The notes under the pieces are model-generated. The model did no database searches and had not been told where the DNA came from. It saw only the letters and a list, made by a program, of their open reading frames with translations. This document shows positions 49,660 through 61,349 of a stretch of 64,000 nucleotides of DNA, one piece after another. Made by a program: the position numbers and the translations under genes. Origin of the DNA: Phlebiopsis flavidoalba (lineage: Eukaryota; Basidiomycota; Agaricomycetes; Polyporales; Phanerochaetaceae); assembly GCA_035772785.1 (NCBI GenBank), contig JAOCPU010000001.1, positions 1,488,001 to 1,552,000 on the forward strand, given 5' to 3'. Positions within the stretch are counted from its first letter, which is position 1, and every line of letters begins with the position of its first letter.

Positions 49660-52600
49660 AACTTGACCACGAATAGGTACAGTGCAATTCCCATCATCGG
49701 GCATGACAGCTTTGTTCCACAGGCTGAAAATGAACTTGCACTCGTGCTTAGAGACCGCCCATCTCTTCTGCAGAACGTGTCTTCTCCAGACGAAAGCCAG
49801 GCACAACCTCAAGACTCAACCTCGTCCGATCTTTCAATCAGCGGACTCTCATCGGCAGTGCACGACTACCTACTTTGAGGTCCTCCTTCTTACCAAGATG
49901 CCTCTCCTCATCCTCCTTCCTTCTGAGTCCTTGCTCTCCTCCTCAGCTCGAGTCTTCATACTGGCTTATTTTGCGGGCGCGCTGTAGCACGAGCAAACTC
50001 AGCATAAGGTCGAGGGGATGGATTGGTGGCGAAAAGGCCCCCGCTGACCGGCGAAAGCCACGCGTACCGAAGCTATATCGCTTCACCGACAAGCTACACG
50101 GTCACCACGAGTCCAGACGATCCTTAACGTCAGCATTGGTATCTCGACGAGTACTGCTGTCTCTCACTTATACCACTACCGTCTCGACTACGCACGGTTG
50201 CGGTTCCATGACACTGCCCTGTTCCCACTTCTGTTCCCGACGAGGTCTGTCAGGCCCACTGCCTTCTCCCTGCTGGCTGATTGAGTGTCCTTCGCACTCT
50301 AGAAAACCTGTTTTACTCCAGGCTGCGTCATACTGGCTGCATCAGTTCTTTCCTCCATTGACGATACTGTAGACCCCCTGCGAAAACTTCTACGATTTTG
50401 CCAGTGCGTAGTCCAACTCTGGGCACAGACGTCATCACCCTAACATCACCACACTGTCTAGGATGGCGGCTGGCTGAAACAGCATCCCATCCCGTCGGAC
50501 AAAGGAAGCTACGGCAAACTTCGATGGTTCTGCTGCTCAGCAGAACAACGCGTATCATCCAACAAATTCTCTCCGTGATGACGCGTCTTTCTGTGTATGA
50601 GGACGTCACCGCTGCAGCGCAAAATGACGATCCGTATGACGCGCTCCTTCTGAAGAAGCTACGGGGAATGTACAATTTCTTGTATGGATGAGGATCTTTT
50701 AGACGCACGAGAGCAGGAGCCTTTGCTTCGCGTCATCAGTACTGTCAGAAATCTGTTCAGCGGCGACAGTACTGCATAGAGAACGCAGAGTCGGTCCAAA
50801 CCAAATTTGGCGGGGCGATGACCAAGAAAAGCAACGCAAAGGTGTTCTGACCGCTGCCCATTGCTACTTACACTCCAGGGGTAACAAAAGTAACACGATA
50901 AATCTTCAATGAATTAAACTTATGCCAGCGCAGGTGTCGGCGGTCTCTTCGACACAATGATCGACGGCCCCGACCGCCGGCGATGACCCGAAAATTTCAT
51001 GACTTTGTGGGTCAGCCAGCCAAAGCCTCGGTCTTCCGTCCAAGGTTTGTGGTGTCAACTGTAGAGTTATCAGCTTTATCTAACAACTGCTGTGCAGGAA
51101 TATTATGAAGAGAAGTCCATCGTCGAGCTCTACCAGTCTGTATTGGAGCAGTGTGAGCGTTGATTGTTGCCACCGCCGATGAAGACGAGGACTTGTCATT
51201 ACTGCCCCCCAACTGGACACCGAGTTCACGAAGAACGCTTGGAGGGTATGGCCGCCTTGGCCTGGCCGCCTTGGGATCCTCAGGACCCCGATGAGCCAGG
51301 TGATGGAGGAGACCACAGGCCAATCAACCGTGAACCAAGGAAGCGCCCAAGTTGGCGGAGCAAATAATCGAGGTTCGAGAAGAAATTGGGTAACGGCCAG
51401 TCTGGATCTGTCAGTATATTCCTCTGCATGGCAAGTATACTGCATGTAAACTCACAACCTCGCAGTGATGTGCTGTATCAGATCCTGTTGCTACATACAA
51501 TCCGGTTCCCGTCTCCAATCTTACGCAAGCTCTCCCAGAGATCGACTTTTCCACACGTATTTCGCAAGCTTTACCCCTCGCAACTATCCCAATCGCGTCA
51601 TTCTGACATCTACGACCTACCCTGCCTCTCTTTCTGAAATACTGAAGCAAACCGACCGTGAGGTGATAGGCGTTTACCTCTGAGACACGCGCTGCTTTTG
51701 TCTTTGTCGCCCTACCTATGGGATGGGCACGGAAGCTTGGCGCGCCTCGCGCGCATTGCAGGAGCGCCTTGGGGGGATCAAACCAGGTGCTGTGGGAGAT
51801 CGCGCTGAATACTGCGTTGGAAGGGTCGAAGATACCCTGGGCTTTGCTGTCGGGCAGGTATTCGTTGAGGAGGTTTTTGGCGGAGAATCGAGAAGAAGGG
51901 AACCAAAGTTATCACTGGTAAAGCTTCAATAAGCGTCGAAAGAGTATCGTTTAATGCCCTATCGTTGTCGCAGACATCGTTGAAGCCTTCAAGAGGTCGC
52001 TCAAACAGCTCAGCTGGATGGACAAAGAGAGCGCAAAGGCCGCTGCTGAGAAGGTACCAACAGCCGTATTCGTATTTGAAACCTCTAAAGTCTCACAACA
52101 TCTGTTAGGGCGGACGCCATCCGTGTCAAAGTCGGCTTCCCCGTATCTCCGGATACTCTCAACCCGCGTTCCATCTACAATTACTACAGTCTTGTGAAGG
52201 TTCAGGAAACGACCTTTTTCGAGAATGTACTTAGTGCACGGTGAGTTGAGTTTAGTGTCAAATCTTGTGGGGGCGGTAAGATGATATTATACGGTAGCAC
52301 GAGCGACGTATACAAGACTTGGCAGAAGTTAGGCAAGACGCGCGATCTCGAGGAATGGGAAATGTATCCATCGACAGCTCAACGCGTACTTTAATCCTCC
52401 CGCCAATGAGGTGAGACCGTTTTGTGGCGTTTGGAACATTCTATTGACGGACACGTTCAGATTGTGTTCCCCCGCGGGTATATTGCAAACCTCCGTTCTT
52501 CTCTCAGGGACTGGTGAGGATTACTATGTCATGTTGTTTAATCGCCCTGATCGTATTCTTGCAGGCCACGGTTACATGTCCTATGGATCGATTCGGTCAC

Positions 52601-53478
52601 GTTGACCGCACATGAAAGTTGACTGTACGTCCTATGCTTTCACTGATGTGTACATTCGGGCTTATGGAGATGGTATATACAGCATGCTTTCGACTCCGCT
52701 GGTCGCTTATACAAACCAGCGTGGCAAGCTCGAACAATGGTGGACTAACGCTACCAGCGCCGGCTTCCAGAAGAAGCAGGATTGTATCGTCAAACAATTT
52801 CTCTGGTACTTCCGCTTACTCCTCGCTTCTTGAAGCCTTGCTAAAATATCTGGTAGAGTACACGATCGATGATGGAAAAGGCGGAGAAGTTCACGTGAAT
52901 GTACGCATTTTCCGTCCTGTTACTGTTCGCTAGCTTGCATGCTGACACCTGCTTGTAGGGCAATCTGTGCGACCTCTGCCTTCAGCTCATGTCGGTCTAT
53001 TTGTTAACATTTCTATAGGACTTCCGGAGAGAAACATCGGGGATACAGGCCTCGTTCAAGCCTACCGAGCGTGGAAAGCGCAGTATGACGTCTCTTTTCA
53101 GTACAGGAAATGATGAATACCTTCTTCCTGGTCTCCGATGACTCCCGGTACGTCGTGTCTCGCGGCTCGTATAAAATACATAACCGACAAGTGGTTTTCG
53201 CTTCCAGTGACCAGCTGTTTTTTATCTCGTTCGCTCGTGCGTGGGCCAGAATATCAAACCGGAAGCCGCCATAGCCCGGGTGAGGACCGACCCACACTCT
53301 CCTAACCAATACCGTCGGTGGACGGTACTGTGTTTAAACATCCCTGAGTTTGCGAAAGCGTTCAAATGCTCGCCCAAGGCCAAAGTATGTGGCTTCTAAT
53401 TCCAATGTCCATCCGCACATTACTGAGATGGTTATTCAGCTTAATCCACCACAAGAAGAACGATGCCTTTTCTGGTGA
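49660..53478 (+). CDS. M13 neprilysin/ECE-like zinc metallopeptidase
   Basis: Type II membrane peptidase that cleaves oligopeptides outside the cell. The N-terminal cytosolic head has PSYQDASPHPPS (about 49880); a hydrophobic segment (about 49930-49990) is the likely anchor, then a Thr/Ser-rich stalk. The catalytic ectodomain opens VLSSIDDTVDPCENFYDFA-like (50350), an intron at about 50400-50458, GGWL, IIQQIL (50560) and LKKLRGMYNF (50655). Later: SWMDKESAKAAAEKADA (52015), IRVKVGFP, NAYFNPPANE with the substrate-binding NAYF motif (52390), GYMSYGSI, the zinc motif HELTH split by an intron at 52625-52682, AFDSAGRLY, ENIGDTG with the third zinc ligand (53034), and FFISFARAWAQN (53220). The C-terminal CxxW (ERCLFW, stop 53478) is canonical. 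Several single-base slips. The start is approximate. Confidence 0.92.
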
Positions 53479-53632
53479 TTATTGAATCGTGATTGATCCC
53501 GAGTGTTTTGGACGCAAGTGGTGTCTCCTGTGGCCTGTAAAATATTTGCTTGGACTACAATGTTATTTGAAACACGATCTTCAGAGAGCGGCCGAGCCCT
53601 CGTGAGATGACAATATGGCTTGATCGACCTCA

Positions 53633-55155
53633 TCATTCAAACAAAAACAGCAGCGGAAGGCCAAGGCCACTGACAGACAGGTCAGTGACATGTATGCCAT
53701 TGTTTGTAGCAAATAGCTTGCTTACCTGCCATTTGAAATGGCGGTTGAGGGCAGAGAGAAGTAGTCGAAGTCGATGTTCACGCGCCATCGCAAGCACCAA
53801 CTATATTTACAAAGTCAATATCGTGTCATACAGTGAGGGTGAGACGTACAGCTCTCTCCTCTAGCGTGAGATTCGAGCGACAGGGGTTGTTTGAGGTACA
53901 GGATTGCAAGGGGTCAATGGGGGGTCGGCCCAAAGCGTATGGAGTATCGGCCTGTATCCGTGAAAAAGCTGTTACGCAGTGGTCTAAGCCAGGGTTGGTT
54001 CGTTCGGTATTTGTTTTAAGACCTCACCTCGCGTCCGAATCCGCGGAACAAGCACGATCGACGCTAGCGAGTTCTGCCCCGCGGCCGTCTCGGAGGGAGA
54101 AATGCCATGCCAAAAAGCCTTGGTCTACGACCGCAAATTGTTTGAATAAGTCATCTTGAATCTCGGGATCGGGCTGTGGATCCGAGGCTAAGGATAAATA
54201 TCCGACGAGGCGTATCCCTGCATAATCGGACACTGGTGATCAGAGTCATGAACGAATGGCATGGTCATCAGAAAATCAGACCTGAGGAAAAGGTCATATC
54301 TTCTTCGCCAAAGATGCCCAGCGTTGCTGTACTTCGGCAAAGGTATCGAGAAACGGGTTCGCAACCTTCGGGGGTATATGACTGTATTGTAATCGTGAAG
54401 TCTTGGATAAACATTGCGAGAATTTATCCATGCGAAGGGGCGGGCGAAGCTATCACCACAGAGCACAGTTTTGGTTACAGTATTTACGGGAGAACTGTAC
54501 TACTCACCCATAATATAGGAGAACCGGAACTATCCATAACAAGTGCTCGGAATGGTCTATGCGTACGAAACACCTGACGGGCGAACATAGATAGGGCACC
54601 CTTGATTCTTCAGCTATGTACCCTAGCACCTCCTCTTGCGCATTAGCTATGACGATTTCATGGTGAATAAATGAGACATGGAAACAGGTTGATTACGGAC
54701 TAATGACGTATCGGTTTGACTGTTCAAATCCTATGCGAATATGTTGAGCATCTCTATTTGTCTAGCCATTTCTTAGGTAAACCCCATGAAACAGACGAGA
54801 ACGAGGCTCACTCACCGTGTGACGATTAATTCGTTGTTATCCATGAGCAGTCTGGTGAGTCCTTCCTCTGGGTCACTAGCAGGCAGGGACGTATGCTCGC
54901 CTCCCAGAGCTCGGACTCGTCAGCGGAGGGTTTCTCTTCATGATGAACGTCATTATTGGGAATCACGTCTCTCAAACCCATCTGTTCGTATCATTCGGGG
55001 TCGATCCCTAAGCCTTACTACCGCCAGGTCCCCTCTCGGTGAACCTGGAGTGGGCATATGCTCGACATGGCTATGCAAACGCCAAGGTGTTGGCTATTGT
55101 CTTCTTGAAGTTATTTTGCACGCATCTCTCCGAGTGCTAGTCTGCTTGCAAGCAT
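53633..55155 (-). CDS. Phospholipid scramblase family (AIM25-like)
   Basis: Membrane-associated scramblase-domain protein; yeast AIM25 is mitochondrial. Minus-strand pieces in order: a possible basic start (MLASRLALGEMRAK, 55155), an Arg/Pro/Ser-rich region, then DNNELIVTR (about 54840) matching the 'ND-LVI-RQ' opening, followed by an intron. RPFAWINSRNVYP (54440), WRRRYDLFLR (54310), QFAVVDQGFLAWHFSLRDG (54150) and GAELASVDRA-F then a broken FGREIFTD segment (54080-54030) form the scramblase beta-barrel. LEERAV, an intron at about 53795-53839, then VNIDFDYFS (53775) is the conserved C-terminal helix and tail. The last short exon stops at 53633. The start is uncertain and frames shift. It converges on the M13 peptidase and diverges from MSS51. 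Confidence 0.85.
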
Positions 55156-55278
55156 AGCGCGTGGGTGGGTCAACGCAATGAGACGAATGATAGTGAAATG
55201 AGCAAGTCTCCGGACGCGATCAAATTCACGTCCGACGGAAAGTGCAGGAGCGCTTTGTCTAGGTGAGCGGAGACACGC
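55156..55278. promoter_or_regulatory. Short shared region between AIM25-like gene and MSS51
   Basis: If the proposed starts are right, only about 120 bp separate two divergent genes for mitochondrial proteins, so it is likely a bidirectional promoter. No TATA box is evident. Confidence 0.4.
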
Positions 55279-57049
55279 ATGGCCCTCTCTCCCTCTCTTC
55301 ATCGTCAGACGGCCTTGATCTGCCGTCGGGCACAACTACAGTACTATGGCAGTCTAGAAAAAATCAGCAGCGAAACTATTTTTTCATGGTTTCAAAAAGG
55401 CGGAGGTTTCCAGGCTCGGCAAAGGGCAAAGCACCGCAAGAGCCCGTCCTCAGTCAGGACGACCTCTTCCATCCATTCTCAAAGTCGCCGTTTCCTCCTG
55501 TCCGCGCGCGCGGTGAGGCGATACAAAGCCTCGCCATCTTGCCCAGTCTGCTCAGGTCACCCATTATGGCGTGCACGCACACACGCAGGCACAACCGAAG
55601 GCAGTCAAATTCGAATGCCCGGATTGCGGTTGGCCAACGCACTGTTCGGAAGAACACTGGAAAGAGGACCAAGAGCACCAGAAATATTGCTCTAGGCTTA
55701 GGGAAGTTAACGAGGATGAACATGACCTAGGAGTGGAAGGAGATTACGAGAGTTTGAGTTGCCTGGTGCGTAGTTGTTCATGGGTCCGCGACCACCTGGC
55801 TAAACCTCTCGTAGGAGCCCAAGACTCTGAAGCAGCAATCTCGTTTTCCAACTGGGACTTGTTTGGTATACCCGTGGATATCCGTCCATGGATACGGAAA
55901 GGTCCCGAAGGCATGCAAGCAAGCTCTTGACTTACCCGATCACTATTGGCTCTGTTCTCCATCAACACAGTCCTCTGACACTGAGCAACCAAAGACTGAC
56001 ACCGGAAGGTAGCAGATCGTTAGCTGGTACGTTCTGTCCTTTGACGCCATTGAGTAGCAAAAGACTAGACTTAGTGTCCCTCCAGCACTTCGTACCTACC
56101 TTGCACGTTCCTCCCGGCACACGGAGACGGAAGAGCTAAAGAGGCGGCTGCAGACAAAGCCTCAAGCAAGAATCTTGCGTTCTCGGTGCCCGTGCAGAGT
56201 CATCGTTGCCACCCATGTGTGGGAACAGCTCACCATGTTGGTTCCCGTCGGCGATGTTCCACATCTATTTTTATTGGGCCGCAAGTTTCTTTGCCTAAAC
56301 CCCCCCCGGTGCTGGGGCTCAGCTGGTACAAAACAGGAAACTGAAACAACAGCCTCATCCACTGCCGAAAATACCTCGAAAAACCCTCGGAAAACTGAGA
56401 CTGAACCGGATGAAGACTTAAACCAGTTTACCTCCCTAATGTCTATGAGCCTCCGACCCCTGCTCCGATCGCTCGCTTGAAACGTACCAGGGAATCTGTA
56501 CAGAGATATGGTGTACCTTCGTACACACTGTACCCTACACGCCGCAGCTCACTGTCACTGGTATGCAAGCCAAAACTACTCGGAGGTGCATCCGCAATTC
56601 CAGGAAACATTCGACCCCTTACACCGACTGCTTCTTCCTGTGTTCTCCCCTGGTTTTGATTTCCCTTCTGGGGGGGGGGGGGGGGGCCAAAGAGCGTCCT
56701 CCGAAGAGACTGGAGAGCCCATTCTGCCAAATAGCTTCCCCGACAGAATGGGGCCCCGTCATCCCAGCACTTAGTGCTACTTGCGACCAAGTGGCCCCAT
56801 TTTCGTCACCGGATTCTCCCCTGCTGACGTCGAAACGGGACATCAAGTCTCTGTCTCAGGCACCGATGTTGCTGGTGAATTTGATTGGGTGATCACCCCG
56901 GACCAAACGCGTTCGGGAGTGAGAAGTGGGAGGTCGCTGATTTTGATCCACGGGTGTGAATGGTCAAGACGAACTGGGGAGTGTGAGGGCATTATACGCG
57001 GGGGAAGAGGAGGGAACGTCAAGTGCGCGAGAGCACGAGCTGGTTCTAA
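55279..57049 (+). CDS. MSS51: MSS51, COX1 translational activator (MYND finger)
   Basis: Mitochondrial protein that activates COX1 mRNA translation and couples it to complex IV assembly. The start at 55279 gives MALSPSLHRQTALICRR, a basic presequence, then KISSETIFSWFQK. After a slip: VLSQDDLFHPFSKSPFPPVR (55450), then the zinc finger APCPVC-like, FECPDCGWPTHCSEEHW and KYCSRLREVNEDEHDL (55610-55730). An intron at about 55773-55817 is followed by DSEAAISFSNWDLF, DTERSRRHASKLLTYPITIG (55889) and LTPEGSRSLA, an intron at about 56025-56085, LHVPPGTR, HVWEQL (56213), VHPQFQETFDP (56590), ASPTEWGPVIP (56735) and IFVTGFSPADVE (56802). The C-terminus runs to a stop at 57049, with TGA in place of an expected Trp near 56980. 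A 17-G run at 56670 interrupts the frame. Confidence 0.93.
56670..56686. repeat. Poly-G tract within MSS51
   Basis: Seventeen consecutive G inside coding sequence. Its length decides the frame of everything downstream; the conserved frames on each side do not match at the length given. Confidence 0.85.
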
Positions 57050-57350
57050 TAGTATACTTCTCACTTAGAGATATTTACATGTACAAAATCGTAATCGTCC
57101 ATCCCCTCACTCACCACCACGTCACGCGTCACGAGGCACGTGATACTGATCACAACGGCGTGCAGTCACAGGCAAACGCGCCGTAGGATGTAACGCGTCC
57201 GTTGACTCGTGGACAAATCCTTCTGCCAACGGCCACGGCCATCACTACCGCTAAAAGGTCCTCGTGTCATTCCTCGATTGCCTGACTCTGGGTAGCCGTG
57301 CCACAACGCGAAGGATATATGGCGCGACCATTCCGACCCCCTGACACACA

Positions 57351-59935
57351 ATGGTCTACCTCCCTCCACCCCAGCTCGCGGCGCGCGCGACCATCGTACG
57401 GCGAAGCCTATGCGAATATCCTAGCATCTCATAGACGCGTCACCCACTCACCGCGGCATCCTCAGCGTCATTGTCCTTGGTTGCGCCAGACGACGTAGAT
57501 GCTCATGTGCAGCTCACATGCTAGCTGGTCTCTTTCAGCAAGACGATGTAATGCATCGATTTATACCTGTCTTCAGGTCATGTCCGAACTCGAGAAGCAA
57601 CGCGACGAGATTGCTACTTATTCTGATGTACGTATCTGTCATGAACGCTCCTGACCCATACGTTGTAACTAAGCAGCCGTAGCTGCATACCCTGATCCTC
57701 CATCAACATGGGTGCTATCCTTCGATTTGCGTAGCGTCAGGAGGACTGGTTTGGCGGGTTCAGCGCAAAGTTAAGCGTACACGTTATAGACTCTCCAGAC
57801 CTCAAAATCTGTCAAGTCTTTTTGGAGGTGGAGAAAATGGCGAGCGCATCATAATATGGGACGATGGTGGCGCTGAGCGTATGGAGGAAGAGCGAAAGGC
57901 TTGGGAGGTCCTGACTGTGAGTAGCGGATGCCCTTGGGGAAATACTTTCTGAGAAGAAGTTTTACAGTTTGAACCAGAACCCCAACTCTGATGAGGAACT
58001 CGGATCTCGACACCGAGCTTGATGAGGATGAAGAGGATAGATGAGTACGAGGAGTGGCAGCTCTTCAGGCAAGCGACGATCACTAAGGCGAAGACGCGAC
58101 ACCAAAGAAGCGTCGAAGAATAGATGTGAGCTATACCAGGCATGCTCGGACACGTATGCATGTTGACGCGGTCGAAACAGAAGCCCAATCGAGTCTCGCG
58201 AGAAGAACGAGACATGTACGCTGCACGGCTAGAAAAGCACTACATGTCTGGTACATGGCATGGACAAAGTGCCTCACGGGACCATTTATATCCTCGCTAC
58301 TGTATTGGAGCGTACGGACAACGATTTGCTCTGGTACGTCCTCGAGATCACAACCGCCTTTTACCTCCGTCAATCCATGCGAGCACAGGTTAGCAATTCC
58401 ACCATTTTCTCATCTTTAGCATCACCCTCGGGCCTTCGAGGGAAGAGAGGAAACAATTTTTTACCTTTTTTAGGGGGACGCACATACCAATACACCACTC
58501 CTCGAATCTTTCACACGCACTGAGTACGATAAAGTACATTAAAAATTTATATACAATCAATTATACCACGATGACGTTGCTCGGTACCAATGAACCCTGC
58601 TCACCTGCCCTCACCCATCTGTTCTCAAGGATGGAGACTTCAAATCTCAGAATCCAGACGACAGATCGATATATGCGACAGACGAATTGAGGTTTTATGC
58701 TATTTCGACATTGGAACTTATACGATGCGATGTATCACTCAAGCTACGTCGCAAGCAAAAGCTAGGTATATGGAAGGAGCGAGGAGGAAGCGGCTAACAG
58801 GGTTATTAGTCAAAGATGGGGTAAGCCTTTGTTCAAATTCACAAACGTAGTCGTTGTCTGACCGCTGTGGTAGTTTTCGCTACTAGAAACGCAACAAACC
58901 TTCTCGCACATGGCCAAGGACCTCAAGCTAACCCTACGTGATAAACTTGACAGATCGCTCCAGAATACGGCCTTGTAGAGCTCACATATCCTTCCTTCAC
59001 CCGATGTTATGGTTACCTCTCTCAGCCAATCTCAGCCTGCGACGCGGTGGAGGCTCTTTCAGCACTCCTCGACGATCTTGCAGGGGGCGTGAGGATGGAA
59101 GTCGAAGTGGAGGGGGGCGCACGAAACGGCGGTGAGTGGTTCGGTGGCGGCAGCATATGGAGGCGGGAGGGAGGGAAGGCGGTGTGCAGAAGGCGACGAC
59201 AAAGAAAATGTTCTGGTCAGCGGCATAAAGAACATGAGTGCGAAAAGAGACGGAACACGGTGAAGACACAGGGGATGTTGCAGTGGTGGGTAAAGAACTG
59301 TTTGGACCGCATATGATACGCTTGACAAGTGAGTTGTTTCTCTTTGACATGTAACACCATTAATAGAGAGCGTTCCGACAGTATACCCCAGATGAAACGC
59401 GCCCTCACCCTAGCCATGTCTCTCCAAAAGGCCATCATCCGACAAGGTGCCTCTATCATTGACAAGCAGGACATCCCGTCCCTTCCGTGGACACCGCGTC
59501 GTTGTGCTGCAGCAGGGACCGGATCTCGCCTTGTTTGCGCACCCAGGGGTCCTTTCACGCCTCGCGCTCTGGCTCGTCGATGCACTTCGTGACAAGCTGC
59601 CTGGCGCGACAGTGGTAAATGGGCGAAGCAGGCGAAAGAGCCTGCCATTTGTCGTGGCGTGCTTGAACGAGAAGGAGGGCACGTACATTGTTGTCGTGTC
59701 ACCGCTGCGTTGGACTTCGGAGAGGTTCGCAAGAAGTGAGTGTTGCTCTCCTGGGATTGATGTGGGGCAAGAATGCTAATGAGCTCGTAGCGAGTTTGGT
59801 CTTGCATTCCTTGACGCAAAGGAGCGATGCAACGCACGCACGCGACACGGATCGTTCGATACCAGCGTTATCGAAATTAATAAAGACGACCTCAGTGTAT
59901 TCCTCGAGACGATGTGCGAGAATGCGGATAGGTAG
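57351..59935 (+). CDS. CDC45: CDC45, component of the CMG replicative helicase
   Basis: Replication initiation and elongation factor, a DHH-fold protein that joins MCM2-7 and GINS. The start at 57351 gives MVYLPPPQLAA, then EAYANILASHRRV and, over slips, LVAPDVDALC-like (57475). LEKQRDEIATYSD (57594), an intron of about 55 bp, LHTLIL, QDWFGGFSAKLSVHVIDS (57740), SLFGGGENGERIIIWDDGG (57815), the acidic loop (DTELDEDEED, 58010-58040), EEWQLFRQATITKAKTRR (58055), MYAARLEKHY (58215), IYILATVLERTDNDLLW (58288), DVARLNPAHLP (about 58568-58605), KRLTGLLVK (58790), MAKDLKLTLRDKL (58910), APEYGLVELTYPSFTRCYGY (58963) and MKRALTLAMSLQKAIIRQG (59392). The C-terminus FGLAFLDAKER...VFLETMCENADR stops at 59935. 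Many short introns and slips; otherwise full-length. Confidence 0.94.
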
Positions 59936-60158
59936 ACCCACACAGATATCGCCCTGCTAACACGGATCACTAGTTTGTTTGTATCTATAGATTATCCTGT
60001 ATACATAATGTTATCTCGCTGGTGTATTTCGCCTGGAACGTGTTTTGGTTTGAAGGGGCGGAAAGTCACACATCCTACGAAAAGCAACAAATTGACATCG
60101 GATGGCATTTTACACAATAAACGTACATCTTTTTATTTTTGTGCTACAACCAACATCA

Positions 60159-61056
60159 TTAGAGTACACCCTTAGTGCTTGGAACGTCGGTTCCGCCAGT
60201 GCGGGTGATGGCTTCGCGGATCGCAATTGCAAGGGCTTTGAAAGCAGATTCAGCCCTATGCGGACAGTCAGCGTTTCGTTCAACAGGGAAAACCATACGA
60301 CGACCCACCTGTGGTGGTCGTTCTCAGGCCACGAAGAACATCAACGTGAAGTGTTACGCCAGATGCCATGGCAAACGAGTAGAAGATGTGCGGGAACATT
60401 TCCGTAGAGAGGTCTCCGATCTTCTCGCGTTTGATGCCCAAGTCGCTCACACAGAAAGGGCGGGAGCAGATGTCGATGACTGGTGGGGGCCCGAGACAGA
60501 GCCTAGTAAGAGACGTTATTGGTGAGATTCTAGGGCGTGGTGTATACGAAGGTGACATGAAGCATACCTCATCCAGAGGTGCAAAGCCAGTACCATAGCG
60601 CTTAATACCGCGGACTTCGCCAAGGGCTTGCTTGAACGCAGTGCCAAGTGCGACATCGCGCTGTCCTGTAAAGTAATGGCCTTTAATGAGCTTCCAGCAC
60701 GGACATGTCGCGGCTGTGGGTGATTGGTACATATCTGCGGTGTGGTGGTCGTCTATCCAAAGATCACCCTCGCATTTCATGGTCAACGACATTCCTGAGT
60801 GTTTCGCCAGGGCATGGTTAACATCTATATGGTCTAAATTTTTTGTTTTCTGTTTTCCTGCATTGTCTATTGTGAGGTTACATAAGTGTTTGGCAACGGT
60901 GAACTTACGTGGTCGAGGAACCCGATACCCAGTGGAGATGTTGATCTCCTGCACATTGCCTGAGCCAGGCTGGCAGTCAAGGTTTTATGGCGACAGAGAT
61001 CCGCGTCTCGTTCGGTCTATTGCCGCTCGATAGTTGCCTGTATGCGGGGCTTCCAT
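60159..61056 (-). CDS. HIS3: Imidazoleglycerol-phosphate dehydratase
   Basis: Converts imidazole glycerol phosphate to imidazole acetol phosphate in histidine biosynthesis, using manganese. The start at 61056 gives MEAPHTGN, then ETRISVAI and [14 protein letters not shown] (60940) after slips. An intron of about 107 bp with donor GTAAGT near 60910 leads to [24 protein letters not shown] (60750, metal-binding histidines), [20 protein letters not shown] (60640) and LDE. An intron follows, then [20 protein letters not shown] (60480), [20 protein letters not shown] (60420) and [11 protein letters not shown] (60340). The DHHRAE metal site (about 60300) is damaged by a slip. [20 protein letters not shown] and VPSTKGVL close the protein at TAA 60159-60161. 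The length fits the family (about 200 residues). Confidence 0.94.
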
Positions 61057-61349
61057 GTTGATGCTGTGCTGGTGTAGTGGGTCAGGGGATGAGGGAACTC
61101 TAAGACCGACCAGGGAGTGCTTTACGAATCTGCGAAAGGAAACTCGTTTCACGATCATTGACTCGATCTGCGGTCGATCGATCGAGATCGGGTGACAAGT
61201 GCACATTAGGCAGGTTCTGTGGTTGAGACCTATTGAGAGGACCCCCCAAGCCTCACGTTGCACGCTGATAGTGTATGTATGGAGAATCGCTGTATACAAT
61301 CTTCACGTGATGGGGTAGCCTTTAAGGATAGCCGGCGTGTTGTATGCAA

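Noticed and set aside
54700..54760. TTCAAATCC word as a possible tRNA T-arm
   Set aside because: No matching stem, anticodon arm or acceptor pairing around it.
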